Positions 7,984 through 16,649 of a stretch of DNA of 35,656 nucleotides are shown here, piece after piece. The position numbers and the translations under genes are program-made. Source of the DNA: Chloroflexota bacterium (GTDB lineage Bacteria > Chloroflexota > Limnocylindria > Limnocylindrales > CSP1-4); assembly GCA_003153755.1 (NCBI GenBank), contig PMBG01000104.1, positions 27,682-63,337 on the forward strand, read 5' to 3'. The notes under the pieces were generated by a model. The model worked only from the letters and a program-made list of their open reading frames with translations. It was not told the origin of the DNA and ran no database searches. Position 1 is the first letter of the stretch. The number at the start of each line of letters is the position of its first letter.

Positions 7984-8799
7984 CTACGCCCAATGGGCGG
8001 GACGGCTCCGATCGGGCGGCAGCGTCGTGGCTCGATTCCCCAGCGCTGACTCCAGCTGTGACTGCGTGAGGAACAGGGCGTTCGCGAGGCCGGCGCCCCG
8101 GAGGTCGGCGCCGCGGAGGTCGGCGCCGGTGAGATCGGCGAGGGCAAGGTTCGCGCCGCGAAGGTCGGCACCGATCAGGCTCGCGCCGCGCAGGTCGGCG
8201 CCGCGAAGGTCCAGCGCGCGGAGGTCCGCGCCGATGAGGTCGGCGCCGCGTCGGTCCAGGCGCGCGCCCCGGGAGGCCGCGCGAGCAAGTGCGCTCGCCC
8301 GGCGGAGGAGCTCGTTCACGCGCAGCCGGTGGCCGGCCATGTCGAGCTTGCCTAGTGCCTCCGCGCTGCCGCGGGCCAGAGCCTCGGTCTCGTCGAGGGC
8401 CGCCCTCAACTCGGCCTGGATGGGGCGAGTCGCGGGCAGCGCGAGCGCCTCCGTCAGATACCAGAGCAGTTCGTGCAGCTGCCGCACAACCGCGAAGACT
8501 TCGAAAATGAGCGTCGCGCCGGCCCGATTGGTCCGCCAATTTGCGCCACCGAACGTCACCTGGGTTACGCGCTGCCCGGCGCCGAAGCAGTCGTAGGCGA
8601 CGCAACCGGGGAAGCCGGTCTCTCGCAGGTTCGCGTGGATTCCGCAGCGGAAGTCCGCCTGCAGGTTTGGGCAGGGCCGCCCCGCCGGCTTGGAGATCGC
8701 GAAGTCCGACGATACGGAAAAGGCCGGCGCTACGCAGCACAGCCCGGAGCACTTGTCGCACTCCGCGTGCAGAACCGGATGCGTGGCGGCGTCTTCCAA
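7984..8799 (-). CDS. Cys-rich pentapeptide-repeat protein
   Basis: 271 aa. The N-terminal ~60 residues contain CDKCSGLCC, then CPN, FRCGIH and GFPGCVAYDCFG. This pattern resembles YkgJ-type zinc- or iron-chelating domains and is usually seen on this family of pentapeptide proteins. A helical middle region follows. The C-terminal third is a run of A(D/N)LxG pentapeptides (encoded at about 8075-8265) that would form a right-handed beta-helix. The start is a TTG with GGGGA 6 nt upstream. The frame is open much further upstream, but that part overlaps the opposite-strand SRPBCC gene and lacks conserved sequence. Function unknown. Pentapeptide folds can mimic DNA, as in Qnr proteins, but nothing here shows that role. 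Divergent from the SRPBCC gene. Confidence 0.8.
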   Translation of the reverse strand: MEDAATHPVLHAECDKCSGLCCVAPAFSVSSDFAISKPAGRPCPNLQADFRCGIHANLRETGFPGCVAYDCFGAGQRVTQVTFGGANWRTNRAGATLIFEVFAVVRQLHELLWYLTEALALPATRPIQAELRAALDETEALARGSAEALGKLDMAGHRLRVNELLRRASALARAASRGARLDRRGADLIGADLRALDLRGADLRGASLIGADLRGANLALADLTGADLRGADLRGAGLANALFLTQSQLESALGNRATTLPPDRSRPAHWA

Positions 8800-8925
8800 G
8801 GTTCGTCCCCGATGTCGGTCCGCCGGGCCGGCGGCACGAGGAGGCAAGCTTAGCCCCGGTTGCGCCTGCCGGGCACGAGGACGGCGGCGGACCGGCCCCG
8901 GCCGGGCGGGTGAATACTCACATCC

Positions 8926-9357
8926 ATGACAAGAGGCTTCGACGCGGTCAAGGCGATCACCATCGACGCATCTCCGGCCCGGGTCTGGCACGCGCTCACA
9001 GACCCTGCCGAGGTGAAGCAGTACATGCACGGCACCAATCTCGAGACGGACTGGACCGTGGGCGGCCCCATCCTCTGGAATGGTGAGTGGAAGGGCGGGT
9101 CCTACGTGGACAAGGGGACCGTCCTCGCATTCGAACCTGTGCGACTCCTGCAAGTCACGCATTGGAGTCCGATGGGCGGCACGCCGGACGAGCCCGACAA
9201 CTACCACACCGTCACGTATGAACTGAGCGAGGCCGGCCCCCGAACCGTCCTGACCCTGCGCCAGGACAACAACGCCACGCAGGCCGAGGCGGACCAGATG
9301 GCGGACGCCAACTGGGGTCCCGTGCTGGAAGCTCTGAAGGCGATCGCCGAGGGCTAG
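8926..9357 (+). CDS. SRPBCC (AHSA1/START-like) family protein
   Basis: 143 aa, the normal size for a stand-alone AHSA1-type SRPBCC domain. The family start is recognisable (ITIDASPARVWHALTDPAEV), followed by GGPILWNGEWKGGSYVDKGTV, the conserved LLQVTHWSP strand and a final helix, ADANWGPVLEALKAIAEG. These small cytosolic proteins bind hydrophobic ligands in a helix-grip cavity, but the ligand cannot be told from sequence. There is no clear Shine-Dalgarno. GAATACTCA lies just before the ATG, so the transcript may be leaderless. It is divergent from the pentapeptide-repeat gene with about 125 bp between. Confidence 0.9.
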   Translation: MTRGFDAVKAITIDASPARVWHALTDPAEVKQYMHGTNLETDWTVGGPILWNGEWKGGSYVDKGTVLAFEPVRLLQVTHWSPMGGTPDEPDNYHTVTYELSEAGPRTVLTLRQDNNATQAEADQMADANWGPVLEALKAIAEG

Positions 9358-9428
9358 CGTCGGCTGCTGCTCACAGCGCATGGCGCGCCGGTACTATCGC
9401 GCCGGGGCACGCGCCTTGAGCAGTCCCG

Positions 9429-9434
9429 TACTCT
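9429..9434 (+). promoter_or_regulatory. -10 box, leaderless type
   Basis: TACTCT is followed by exactly 6 nt and then the ATG of the C39-like lipoprotein. No Shine-Dalgarno sequence is present in those 6 nt. Confidence 0.5.
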
Positions 9435-9440
9435 GTTGGC

Positions 9441-10511
9441 ATGCCGATCGATAGTCGAAGACGAGGCACCGCGGCCTCGATCGGGCTGGCGCTGTTCGCG
9501 CTCGCGCTCGCCGGGTGTGGCGTAGCCGCCGATCCCGCGCGCATAGTCCCGGGTCCCACGGCTTCCTCGCCATGGTCGGATGCCGCACTTCCCGTCGCGA
9601 GTCTCGCAGCCGTGCAATCGGCCGATCAGGCGGGGGCGTCGCTGCCTCTGCCGAGTACGTCCTCGCCGGACCCCACGCTCGGTCCCACGCCGAAGCCGGT
9701 CCCGCCGAAGTCCTTCTGGTTCGATACCAGCGTCGTGGGCAACTTCGCGGAGCCGCCGGCGGGGGGACGCGATCACGCCGGCAAGTTCTACTCGGATCAC
9801 AACTACTGGGCCTTCTGTGGCGCCGGCGCCGCGCGAGTCGCTCTTGAATTCGCGGGCAAGGGTCCGGGCTGGGTAGCAGGCAAGTGGCCGCTCACGACCT
9901 ACATCGAGCCTTGGACGTCCGCAACCGGCACCAGGTCGTCGTGGAAAGACGGGGAGCTTTCGGACCAGGGCCGCGGCTACATGATGTATCTGGCCATTGC
10001 CGTACAGCCCCCGTCCTTCAAGGTTCCGGGCGTTGTGACCTTCGGAATGAAGGTCGACGAAACCGGCGGGAGTGTCGTTGGCACGACCGTCGCGCAGGCG
10101 GCCGCGGTCCTCAACTGGGAGGCTTCCGGCCACAAAGGGGAGATCGGCTATTTCGCGGCGCAGACTTCGAATGTCACGCCGGAGGCCTTCTACCGGGCGC
10201 TCGAGCAGGAGATCGGGGTCGATGGGTACCCCGCACTCGTTTCGGTCCTGACGGCCGGATACTGGGCGCAGGGAACGCGCTGGACCCTGCCGAACTGGGT
10301 CAACCGCGGCATCCCCCACTGGATCACGGTTGTCGGGTACGACGCCGCCAGCTTCTACTACGTCGACACGTGCTGGCGCAGTACCGGCTGCGGTCCCCGC
10401 GATCCGATCCTGACCGGGGCGCACCCTGGGACATGGGCCATACCCAAGTACACGTTGTACGAAGCGATGGTCTCCGGGTACGGGGGCTACGTCGCGCCGA
10501 CGGTCAAGTAG
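9441..10511 (+). CDS. Lipoprotein with a C39/papain-like cysteine peptidase domain
   Basis: 356 aa. A lipoprotein signal with lipobox LALAGC (Cys26) is followed by a Ser/Pro/Thr-rich linker to about residue 92, then a globular domain. NYWAFCGAGAARVAL (Cys126 at a helix start) and GIPHWITVVGYD (His293, Asp301), with YYVDTC after, match the Cys-His-Asp layout of C39-type peptidase-like domains. It is probably anchored on the outer face of the membrane, facing the envelope. Whether it cleaves peptides or is an inactive binding relative is open. It lies 189 bp before the xylanase gene in the same direction, but a hairpin between them argues against simple co-transcription. Confidence 0.75.
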   Translation: MPIDSRRRGTAASIGLALFALALAGCGVAADPARIVPGPTASSPWSDAALPVASLAAVQSADQAGASLPLPSTSSPDPTLGPTPKPVPPKSFWFDTSVVGNFAEPPAGGRDHAGKFYSDHNYWAFCGAGAARVALEFAGKGPGWVAGKWPLTTYIEPWTSATGTRSSWKDGELSDQGRGYMMYLAIAVQPPSFKVPGVVTFGMKVDETGGSVVGTTVAQAAAVLNWEASGHKGEIGYFAAQTSNVTPEAFYRALEQEIGVDGYPALVSVLTAGYWAQGTRWTLPNWVNRGIPHWITVVGYDAASFYYVDTCWRSTGCGPRDPILTGAHPGTWAIPKYTLYEAMVSGYGGYVAPTVK

Positions 10512-10525
10512 CCGCCCCGGCCGGC

Positions 10526-10551
10526 CGAAGGCGCCCGTCATCGGGCCTTCG
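10526..10551 (+). terminator. Possible terminator hairpin after the C39-like lipoprotein
   Basis: CGAAGG (10526-10531) pairs with CCTTCG (10546-10551), and CCCG pairs with CGGG around a TCAT loop, leaving a 2-nt bulge. There is no T tract, so termination is uncertain. Confidence 0.4.
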
Positions 10552-10653
10552 CAGGCGCCTAGCACTTCTCCGGCGTCGCCGTCAATCGGGTTAGTGGTCC
10601 TTGACGACTTGCCCCCGATGGGTGAATCCTGACCGCAACTTCGGTGCGCAGCC

Positions 10654-10664
10654 CGAAACTTTCG
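10654..10664. promoter_or_regulatory. LacI-type operator candidate before the GH10 xylanase
   Basis: CGAAACTTTCG is a perfect 5-1-5 inverted repeat and resembles LacI-family operators with CGAAA/TTTCG half-sites. It lies 37 bp before the xylanase start. A LacI-family gene sits just downstream of the xylanase and is the natural candidate regulator; the pairing is inference. Confidence 0.5.
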
Positions 10665-10700
10665 ATTCGGCCGCCCAAGTCAGCCCCTCGGGGGATTGGG

Positions 10701-13700
10701 ATGACTCGTAGCTACTCGATCTGGAAGTACCTGTTCACGATATTCACGCTGGTCGTCCTGGCGGCGCCCGTCGCCCTGGGCGCCCCAACGATCGCGCGTG
10801 CTGCCGACACCACCGTGTCGAGCGTCAACTTCAACGACTCCACCACGGGAACCTGGACGCAAAGTGGCGGACCCACGCTGACGTACGTCGATGACGGCGC
10901 CGGCGGCAAGGCCCTCAGCATCCTGCGTGCCGCGGACTACGAAGGCATCCAGTCGCCGACGGGCATGCTGGCGCACACCACCGTCTACACGTTCTCGATG
11001 CGCGCCAAGCTGCCCGACGGCGCCGCCGGCTCTACGAGCATCCGCTTCGTGGTGAAGCCCAACTACACCTGGGTGGGCAATACCACGATCGACGCTTCCG
11101 GCTGGAAGACCGTCACGGGCACCTACACGCTGCCCGACGACGTCGATCCCACGACCGCCCAGATCTACATCGGCAGCGACAATGCCGCCGACTCCAACCC
11201 GTATGCGCTCCTGATCGACGACATCCTGATCACGGCGCCGCTCGCGCCTCCGCCTGCCGCGACCGTCATCAGCACCGACTTCGAGAACGGCCTGGACGGC
11301 TGGGTGGCGCGCAACTCCCAGGGCACGCCCACCGTGGACCTGACCACGACCGAGGCTCACAGCCCCACCCACGCCGCTCTGATATCGAACCGCACCGGCC
11401 AGGGTGACGGCATCGGCCACGACGTCACCGGCATCATGAAGGCCGGCACGATCTATACGGTCACGGCCTGGGTCAAGTTCGTATCCGGCTCGCCCACGGA
11501 CACGCTGTGGCTCAGCATGCGGCGCACGGTGGGCGGAAGCGATAGCTACGACACCGTCGCCCAGATCGCCGGCGTCCGGGGGGACGCCTGGACGCAGGTG
11601 AACGTCAACTACACGATGGGGACCGCGGACGCGGCCTTCATCTACTTCGAGACGACCTACCCCGACGGCACGGCGGCGTCATTCCTGGTCGACGACATCG
11701 TCATCCAGACGCAGGCCGGCCCCGTCATCGATCCCAACCTGACGCCCCTCAAGGGAACCGTCACCTTCCCGGTAGGTGTTGCGATCGATAACCGCGAGAC
11801 CGTAGGCGCCTATGCGCAGCTCGTGAAGCAGCAGTTCGGCCAGATCACCCCCGAGAACTCGATGAAGCCCGAAGGGTGGTATGACGCGAGCAAGAACTTC
11901 CGGATCAATCCGGACGCGAAGACCCTCATGGACTTCGCGCAGGCGAACGGCGTCCGCGTTTGGGGCCACACCCTCGTCTGGCACTCGCAGACTCCGGACT
12001 GGTTCTTCCAGCACGACGACGGCACCCCGCTCACCTCGAGCGATGCCGACAAGGCGATTCTGCGGGCCCGCCTCCACGACCACATCTTCAACATCGCCCA
12101 GACGCTGAGCAGCATGTACGGGGCGTTCGGAAGCGCCACGAACCCGCTGGTGGGGTTCGACGTCGTCAACGAAGTCGTGTCGGACGGCACGACAGAGTCC
12201 GACGGCCTGCGACGAAGCGCCTGGTACAACGTCCTGGGAGCCGAGTACATCGACGACGCCTTCAACTACGCGAACACGGCGTTCAACCAGACGTACGCGG
12301 CCGCCGGCACGACCCGCCCGATCAAGCTGGCGATCAACGACTACAACACCGAGCAGTCCGGCAAGCGCCAGCGCCTCCACGACCTCGTCGCGGGCCTGCT
12401 CGGCCGCGGCATCCCGGTCGACATCGTGGGCAACCAGTTCCACCTCAGCCTTGCCACTCCCATCCAGTCGATCGACGACGCCCTCACGGCCTTCGAAGAC
12501 CTGCCGGTCATGCAGGACGTGAGCGAGCTGGACATTCCCACGGGAACCCCGGTCGACCAGGCCAAGCTAATCGATCAGGGCTACTTCTACCGCGACCTGT
12601 TCGCGACCTTCCGTAACCACTCGTCTCACCTGTTCTCGGTGACTGTCTGGGGCCTGTACGACGGACGCAGCTGGCGCAGTTCGTCGGGCGCCCCGCTCCT
12701 CTTCAACGACAGTCTCAAGGCAAAGCCGGCCTTCACCGGCGCGATCAACGGCAAGCTCCCTGCGCGCATCCGCACCGGCAATGTGTTCCAGGGCAGCGTG
12801 CCGCTTGACGCCGGCGCCACTTCGTCGCTGGAATGGCAGAAGCTTCCGCTCTTCACCTTCGGCGACAACGGAAAGGTGAGCTTCCAGACGCGCTGGGAGA
12901 CCGATCACCTGACCGCATTCGTCTCAGTGAAGGACGCCACCGTCGATGCAACCGATGCAGTTGCGTTCAACCTCGGCGGCACCGCCTATACCTTCAGCCG
13001 CGGCGGAACCGGCACCGTGTCCGGCGTCGCCCGGGAAGTCGGCGGCGGCTGGCAAGCTGTGGTCTCACTGCCGCTTACAGCCGCCAAGGTGGGCGACCAG
13101 CTTGCGCTGGACGTCGCCGCGACGGACGGCACCACGACGACCGGCTGGAACGATCCGGGGGCGACCGGCACTATGACGCTCGTCGAGCCCCTGTCCTTCG
13201 TGGACATCGCGCCGACGAACGTCGCTCCCACGATCGACGGCACCGAGGACCTGGTCTGGTCGCTGGCGAACACGGCCTCCACCGACAAGCAGATCTCCGG
13301 CACGGGCGGCGCGACCGCGACGGTCAAGACGCTCTGGCACGGCAATACGCTCTACGTACTCGCTCACGTGGTCGATCCCACGCTCGACAACACGTCCTCC
13401 AATCCGTGGGAGCAGGACTCGGTCGAGATCTTCATCGACAACGTGAATGCCAAGAACGGCTCGTACCGCGCCGACGACGCCCAGATGCGCATCAGCTACA
13501 CGAACGTCCAGTCGTTCGGTACAGGCGATGAGGCCGCCCAGAAGGCTCGCCTCACCAGCGCAACGAGCGTCGTCTCCGACGGCTACATCGTCGAGGCGGC
13601 GATCAGCCTCCTGAACACCAGTACCGTCGGCTCGATGGTGGGCCTGGACTTCCAGGTCAACGACGGGACCGGCGGCAAGCGAACCGCCGTCAAGAGCTGG

Positions 13701-14438
13701 GCCGATCCCACCGGCAACGGGTATCAGAGCACCTCGCGCTGGGGCGTGGGACGGTTGGCCCAGGACGTCACGGTTCCGGTGCTCAGCGCTCCCTCTCCGC
13801 TCTATCTCACCGCGACCGCGAAGGACGGCTATCACGGCCTGACGGCGGCTGCCGCCGGAGTAACCGCGACGGACGCCTTCGATCCTTCCAGCGCATTGAC
13901 GATCACCGGCAACGCGCCGTCGGTCCTCCCGATCGGCACGACAACGGTGACCTGGAAGGTGACCGACGCGGCCGGCAACAGCTCCACCGCTGTGCAGCAG
14001 GTGATCGTCGCGCGCCGGGTTTCCACCCTTCCGGTCTACTTCGGTGATCGGCGAGTCGAGGTCCGGCAGAACAGCTCGTTCGGGTTCGGTGCGGTCCTTG
14101 TGGCCGGCACGGCACCCTGCATGGCGGGTCAGACGCTGAGCTTCTCGCTCAGCGTCGATCCGGTCACGGGGCAGAAGGTGACCACGCTCATCGGTACCGC
14201 CAACACGAACCGGTTCGGCTTCGCGTTCCTCAATGTTCCGACAAGCCAGTGGGAGCCCGGGGTCTACAGGCTCACGGTCTCCTACGCCGGCAACAACAAG
14301 GGTTGTCTTGCGTCCTCGACGTCGGTCTCCATCGTCGTGGTCACGCCGAGGCATCCGCGGGTTGGCCCGGGTGGGTTCCTCTCGGACGTCGGCTGGGAGT
14401 CTCCCTCAAGCCTGGCGTCGCGAGAGGTTCGCCTCTAA
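10701..14438 (+). CDS. Secreted multidomain GH10 endo-beta-1,4-xylanase (CBM22-CBM22-GH10-CBM9-like-CBM9-HYR-Ig)
   Basis: 1245 aa. A signal peptide (1 to about 35) is followed by two CBM22-type modules (about 36-180 and 190-350), each ending in a LLIDDILI/FLVDDIVI strand. The GH10 domain spans about 360-690: PENSMKPEGW, VWGHTLVWHSQTPDWF, acid/base Glu491 in FDVVNEVVSDG, nucleophile Glu609 in DVSELDIP, and VTVWGLYDGRSW. A diverged CBM9-like module (about 700-840) and a clearer CBM9 (about 845-1025, with EQDSVEIFIDN) come next. A HYR domain (about 1040-1120, DAAGNSS) and an Ig-like C-terminus finish the protein. It cleaves xylan outside the cell. Start chosen at the ATG before the signal peptide; a GTG at 10644 is in frame but unlikely. 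No dockerin or sorting signal is seen. Confidence 0.95.
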   Translation: MTRSYSIWKYLFTIFTLVVLAAPVALGAPTIARAADTTVSSVNFNDSTTGTWTQSGGPTLTYVDDGAGGKALSILRAADYEGIQSPTGMLAHTTVYTFSMRAKLPDGAAGSTSIRFVVKPNYTWVGNTTIDASGWKTVTGTYTLPDDVDPTTAQIYIGSDNAADSNPYALLIDDILITAPLAPPPAATVISTDFENGLDGWVARNSQGTPTVDLTTTEAHSPTHAALISNRTGQGDGIGHDVTGIMKAGTIYTVTAWVKFVSGSPTDTLWLSMRRTVGGSDSYDTVAQIAGVRGDAWTQVNVNYTMGTADAAFIYFETTYPDGTAASFLVDDIVIQTQAGPVIDPNLTPLKGTVTFPVGVAIDNRETVGAYAQLVKQQFGQITPENSMKPEGWYDASKNFRINPDAKTLMDFAQANGVRVWGHTLVWHSQTPDWFFQHDDGTPLTSSDADKAILRARLHDHIFNIAQTLSSMYGAFGSATNPLVGFDVVNEVVSDGTTESDGLRRSAWYNVLGAEYIDDAFNYANTAFNQTYAAAGTTRPIKLAINDYNTEQSGKRQRLHDLVAGLLGRGIPVDIVGNQFHLSLATPIQSIDDALTAFEDLPVMQDVSELDIPTGTPVDQAKLIDQGYFYRDLFATFRNHSSHLFSVTVWGLYDGRSWRSSSGAPLLFNDSLKAKPAFTGAINGKLPARIRTGNVFQGSVPLDAGATSSLEWQKLPLFTFGDNGKVSFQTRWETDHLTAFVSVKDATVDATDAVAFNLGGTAYTFSRGGTGTVSGVAREVGGGWQAVVSLPLTAAKVGDQLALDVAATDGTTTTGWNDPGATGTMTLVEPLSFVDIAPTNVAPTIDGTEDLVWSLANTASTDKQISGTGGATATVKTLWHGNTLYVLAHVVDPTLDNTSSNPWEQDSVEIFIDNVNAKNGSYRADDAQMRISYTNVQSFGTGDEAAQKARLTSATSVVSDGYIVEAAISLLNTSTVGSMVGLDFQVNDGTGGKRTAVKSWADPTGNGYQSTSRWGVGRLAQDVTVPVLSAPSPLYLTATAKDGYHGLTAAAAGVTATDAFDPSSALTITGNAPSVLPIGTTTVTWKVTDAAGNSSTAVQQVIVARRVSTLPVYFGDRRVEVRQNSSFGFGAVLVAGTAPCMAGQTLSFSLSVDPVTGQKVTTLIGTANTNRFGFAFLNVPTSQWEPGVYRLTVSYAGNNKGCLASSTSVSIVVVTPRHPRVGPGGFLSDVGWESPSSLASREVRL

Positions 14439-14459
14439 CCTCCCCGGAGGCGACTCGCA

Positions 14460-14489
14460 GAAGACGGCGGCCAATCGGCCGTCGTCTTC
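14460..14489. terminator. Bidirectional terminator between GH10 and LacI genes
   Basis: A 13-bp stem (14460-14472 with 14477-14489, one G-U pair) closes on an AATC loop. It lies between the convergent xylanase and LacI-regulator genes and just misses the LacI stop codon. T tracts are short on both sides. Confidence 0.65.
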
Positions 14490-14492
14490 GAT

Positions 14493-15557
14493 TCAGGGCC
14501 GGGGCGAATCCTGGACGCGGAGCGGCGCCGTGCTCGCACGCGTCACGAGACTCGTCGCAAGCTCCACTCGCGTTTCGGTGGGATGCTCGCCGGCGGCGAG
14601 GCGGATAACCAGTCGCGCGGCCGTGACCGCCATCTCGACGAGTGGTTGGCGGACCGTGGTCAGGGGCGGGTTGGCCCACTGGGCGGTGGGGATGTCGTCG
14701 AAGCCTACGACGCTCACGTCGTCGGGGATGCGGAGGCCAAGGTCGCGGGCCGCCAGGTATACGCCGAGCGCCTGGAGATCGTTCAGCGCGAAGATGGCCG
14801 TGGGACGCGTGGACGGATCCCGATCCAGGAGGATGAGCGCCTCACGGATCGCCTCGTTCACGTAGAAGTTGCCGTGGCGGATGAGGCTCGGATCTACCTC
14901 GACGCCGGCCGCGTCCATGGCGGCGCGGTATCCGTCGAGGCGGGCCCGGCTGCACAGGAGATTCTCCGGGCCCGCGATGACGCCTATGCGGCGGTGGCCG
15001 AGATCAAGCAGATGGCGCGTGGCAGTAAGGCCGCCGCTCCAGTTGGTGGCGCCTACAGACGGAGTGTCGTGCAGCGGTTCGCCGGTGGGATCGACAACCA
15101 CGAGCGGTATCCCCCGACTGCGCAGCTGCGCCCGCATGTTGTCGTCGAGCGCCGACAGCACCACGATCACGCCCGCGGGACGGCGCGCCACGACATCCTC
15201 GATCCAGCCGCGGCCCGCGGCGTTGGATCCCTTCATCTCCGAGAGGACGAGCCCGAGATCGTTCTCCGACGCCACCCGGCCGGCGCCCTTTATGAACTCG
15301 CCGGCCCACTCGCTCTCGAACTCGTGGAATGCCAGTTCGAGGAGCGGGGCCCCGCGCGCCTTCCTCCGAGTCGGCGTGTAGCCTTGCTCGCGCATCACGG
15401 CTTCGACGCGTTCACGAGTCAGCATGGAAACGTCCGAACGGCCGTTGATGACCTTGGACACCGTCGGCGCGGACACACCTGCCCGCAGGGCGATGTAGGC
15501 GATCGTCATTGGACGCGGTGCCTCGTCCATGTCCGGGCTGATAGGTTCGGTGGCCAC
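14493..15557 (-). CDS. LacI-family transcriptional repressor
   Basis: 354 aa from a GTG at 15557. The N-terminus has the LacI helix-turn-helix and hinge (TIAYIALRAGVSAPTVSKVI, NGRSDVS, RERVEAVMREQGY). A periplasmic-binding-type ligand domain follows, with GLTATRHLLDLGHRRIGVIAG, LRIPDDVSVVGFDDIP and NPPLTTVRQP. It likely represses carbohydrate genes and is released by a sugar. The xylanase, with a CGAAA-TTTCG operator candidate at 10654, is the closest target; this is inference. TACACT lies 6 nt before the GTG, suggesting a leaderless transcript and supporting this start. An ATG at 15530 would drop nine residues and still keep the HTH. It follows the EamA gene on the same strand with an 83-bp gap. 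Confidence 0.9.
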   Translation of the reverse strand: MATEPISPDMDEAPRPMTIAYIALRAGVSAPTVSKVINGRSDVSMLTRERVEAVMREQGYTPTRRKARGAPLLELAFHEFESEWAGEFIKGAGRVASENDLGLVLSEMKGSNAAGRGWIEDVVARRPAGVIVVLSALDDNMRAQLRSRGIPLVVVDPTGEPLHDTPSVGATNWSGGLTATRHLLDLGHRRIGVIAGPENLLCSRARLDGYRAAMDAAGVEVDPSLIRHGNFYVNEAIREALILLDRDPSTRPTAIFALNDLQALGVYLAARDLGLRIPDDVSVVGFDDIPTAQWANPPLTTVRQPLVEMAVTAARLVIRLAAGEHPTETRVELATSLVTRASTAPLRVQDSPRP

Positions 15558-15563
15558 GGACCG

Positions 15564-15569
15564 AGTGTA
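15564..15569 (-). promoter_or_regulatory. -10 box of the LacI gene, leaderless type
   Basis: TACACT on the minus strand is separated by 6 nt from the GTG at 15557. No Shine-Dalgarno is visible. The box gives the LacI gene a promoter of its own, separate from the EamA gene upstream. Confidence 0.45.
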
Positions 15570-15640
15570 CAGAATGCGCGGCAAGCGATCGGGCCGCGCG
15601 GCGCAGGTGCGGCTCTCGGACTTAGTGCTTTGCGGGGGCG

Positions 15641-16585
15641 TCAGGCCGGGTACGCCAGCTCCGTCTCCGCTTCCTGGCGCGGGTTGCGTATGGAGATCGA
15701 CACCACGACGACTCCGGCCAGCGTCGCCGCCGCGCCGACGAAGTCGAGTGCCGTGAGCGGCTCGCCGAGCATGATCCATGACGACGCGAGGCCCACCACC
15801 GGGACCATCAGGAAGCCCATGCTCACGGCCAGCGGACTCAGCGAACGCGAGACGGACTGCGTGAGCCAGAACGCGAGGGCAGTGGCGATGGGGCCGCTGT
15901 ACAGGACGGCGGCCACGGCCGTGGGTTCCCAGTGGATGGTCCTGCCCGCCTCGAGCGCGAACGCGAGGATGGCGAGCGGCACGAGCGCGGTCAGGAGCTG
16001 CCACGGCATCAGGTTGAACGGTGTTCCGTGCCACTCGTGATGCCGCAGGTGGATCGTCGTGGCGGCCCAGATCACGGCGCTGGCGAGAAGGACGGCGCTG
16101 CCGAACAGCTGACCCCCGGACGCCCAATCGATCGACTGCGGGCTAAGCAGCAGCGCGATTCCGACCAGACCGATGAGCAAGCCGGCGACCTGCCGCCCGG
16201 CACCCCCGGCGCGGAGGCTCGACAGCTGGAAGAGCCCCACCCACAACGGCATCGTGTAGACGAGGATCGAAGACCGGCCGGCCGCCACCAGCGGCAGCGC
16301 GAGGTTCATCGCCGCGATGCCGGCGGCCATCTGGCCCAATCCCACCGAGGCGACTACGGGGAGGTCCCGTCGATCGGGAAGCGACAAACCGCGGCGCGCA
16401 GCGAGCATGACGAGTATCACTGCCAGCCCGCCACCGACCCGCAGCGTCGCGTATGTGAACGGCGGAAGATCGCGAAGGCCGATTTTGGCGACCGGCCAGT
16501 GGACTCCCCACGCGAGCCCCAGGCACAGAAGGAGCAGATACGGACGAACGCGTGCGCCACCCAGCGTCGATCGAATGGTGGTCAT
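15641..16585 (-). CDS. EamA/DMT-superfamily exporter
   Basis: 314 aa from the ATG at 16585, with ten predicted transmembrane segments in two EamA repeats of about 140 residues each. Conserved features include LGLAWGVHWPVAKIGLRDLPPF in the first repeat and GPIATALAFWL plus LMVPVVGLASSWIMLGEPLT in the second. This last pattern is typical of RhaT/EamA family metabolite exporters. The substrate cannot be read from sequence. TATGGT lies 6 nt before the ATG and suggests a leaderless transcript. The 5' part of this gene has a decayed copy at about 18460-18555. Confidence 0.9.
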   Translation of the reverse strand: MTTIRSTLGGARVRPYLLLLCLGLAWGVHWPVAKIGLRDLPPFTYATLRVGGGLAVILVMLAARRGLSLPDRRDLPVVASVGLGQMAAGIAAMNLALPLVAAGRSSILVYTMPLWVGLFQLSSLRAGGAGRQVAGLLIGLVGIALLLSPQSIDWASGGQLFGSAVLLASAVIWAATTIHLRHHEWHGTPFNLMPWQLLTALVPLAILAFALEAGRTIHWEPTAVAAVLYSGPIATALAFWLTQSVSRSLSPLAVSMGFLMVPVVGLASSWIMLGEPLTALDFVGAAATLAGVVVVSISIRNPRQEAETELAYPA

Positions 16586-16591
16586 CGCGGA

Positions 16592-16597
16592 ACCATA
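16592..16597 (-). promoter_or_regulatory. -10 box of the EamA gene, leaderless type
   Basis: TATGGT on the minus strand is followed by 6 nt and the ATG at 16585. No Shine-Dalgarno lies between them. Confidence 0.5.
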
Positions 16598-16649
16598 GCC
16601 GATGGAGCCTGCGGACCGCTTCCCATGATCTTCTCGCGCTCCCCAGCCG

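Noticed and set aside
8075-8265. Short phased GC-rich repeats resembling a CRISPR array
   Set aside because: The period is 15 bp and in frame, and encodes pentapeptide repeats. There are no spacers.
8800-9381. Upstream extension of the pentapeptide-repeat protein
   Set aside because: It would overlap the well-supported opposite-strand SRPBCC gene entirely and has no conserved residues; the TTG at 8799 has a ribosome-binding site.
13065-14354. Minus-strand open frame of 429 codons
   Set aside because: Antisense to the xylanase C-terminal modules; composition is that of a shadow frame.
14583-16040. Plus-strand open frame of 485 codons
   Set aside because: Antisense to the LacI and EamA genes; no ribosome-binding site or domain.
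15558-16127. Upstream extension of the LacI regulator
   Set aside because: The frame is open but runs through the EamA coding region on the same strand in another frame; the LacI HTH starts within about 20 residues of the chosen start.
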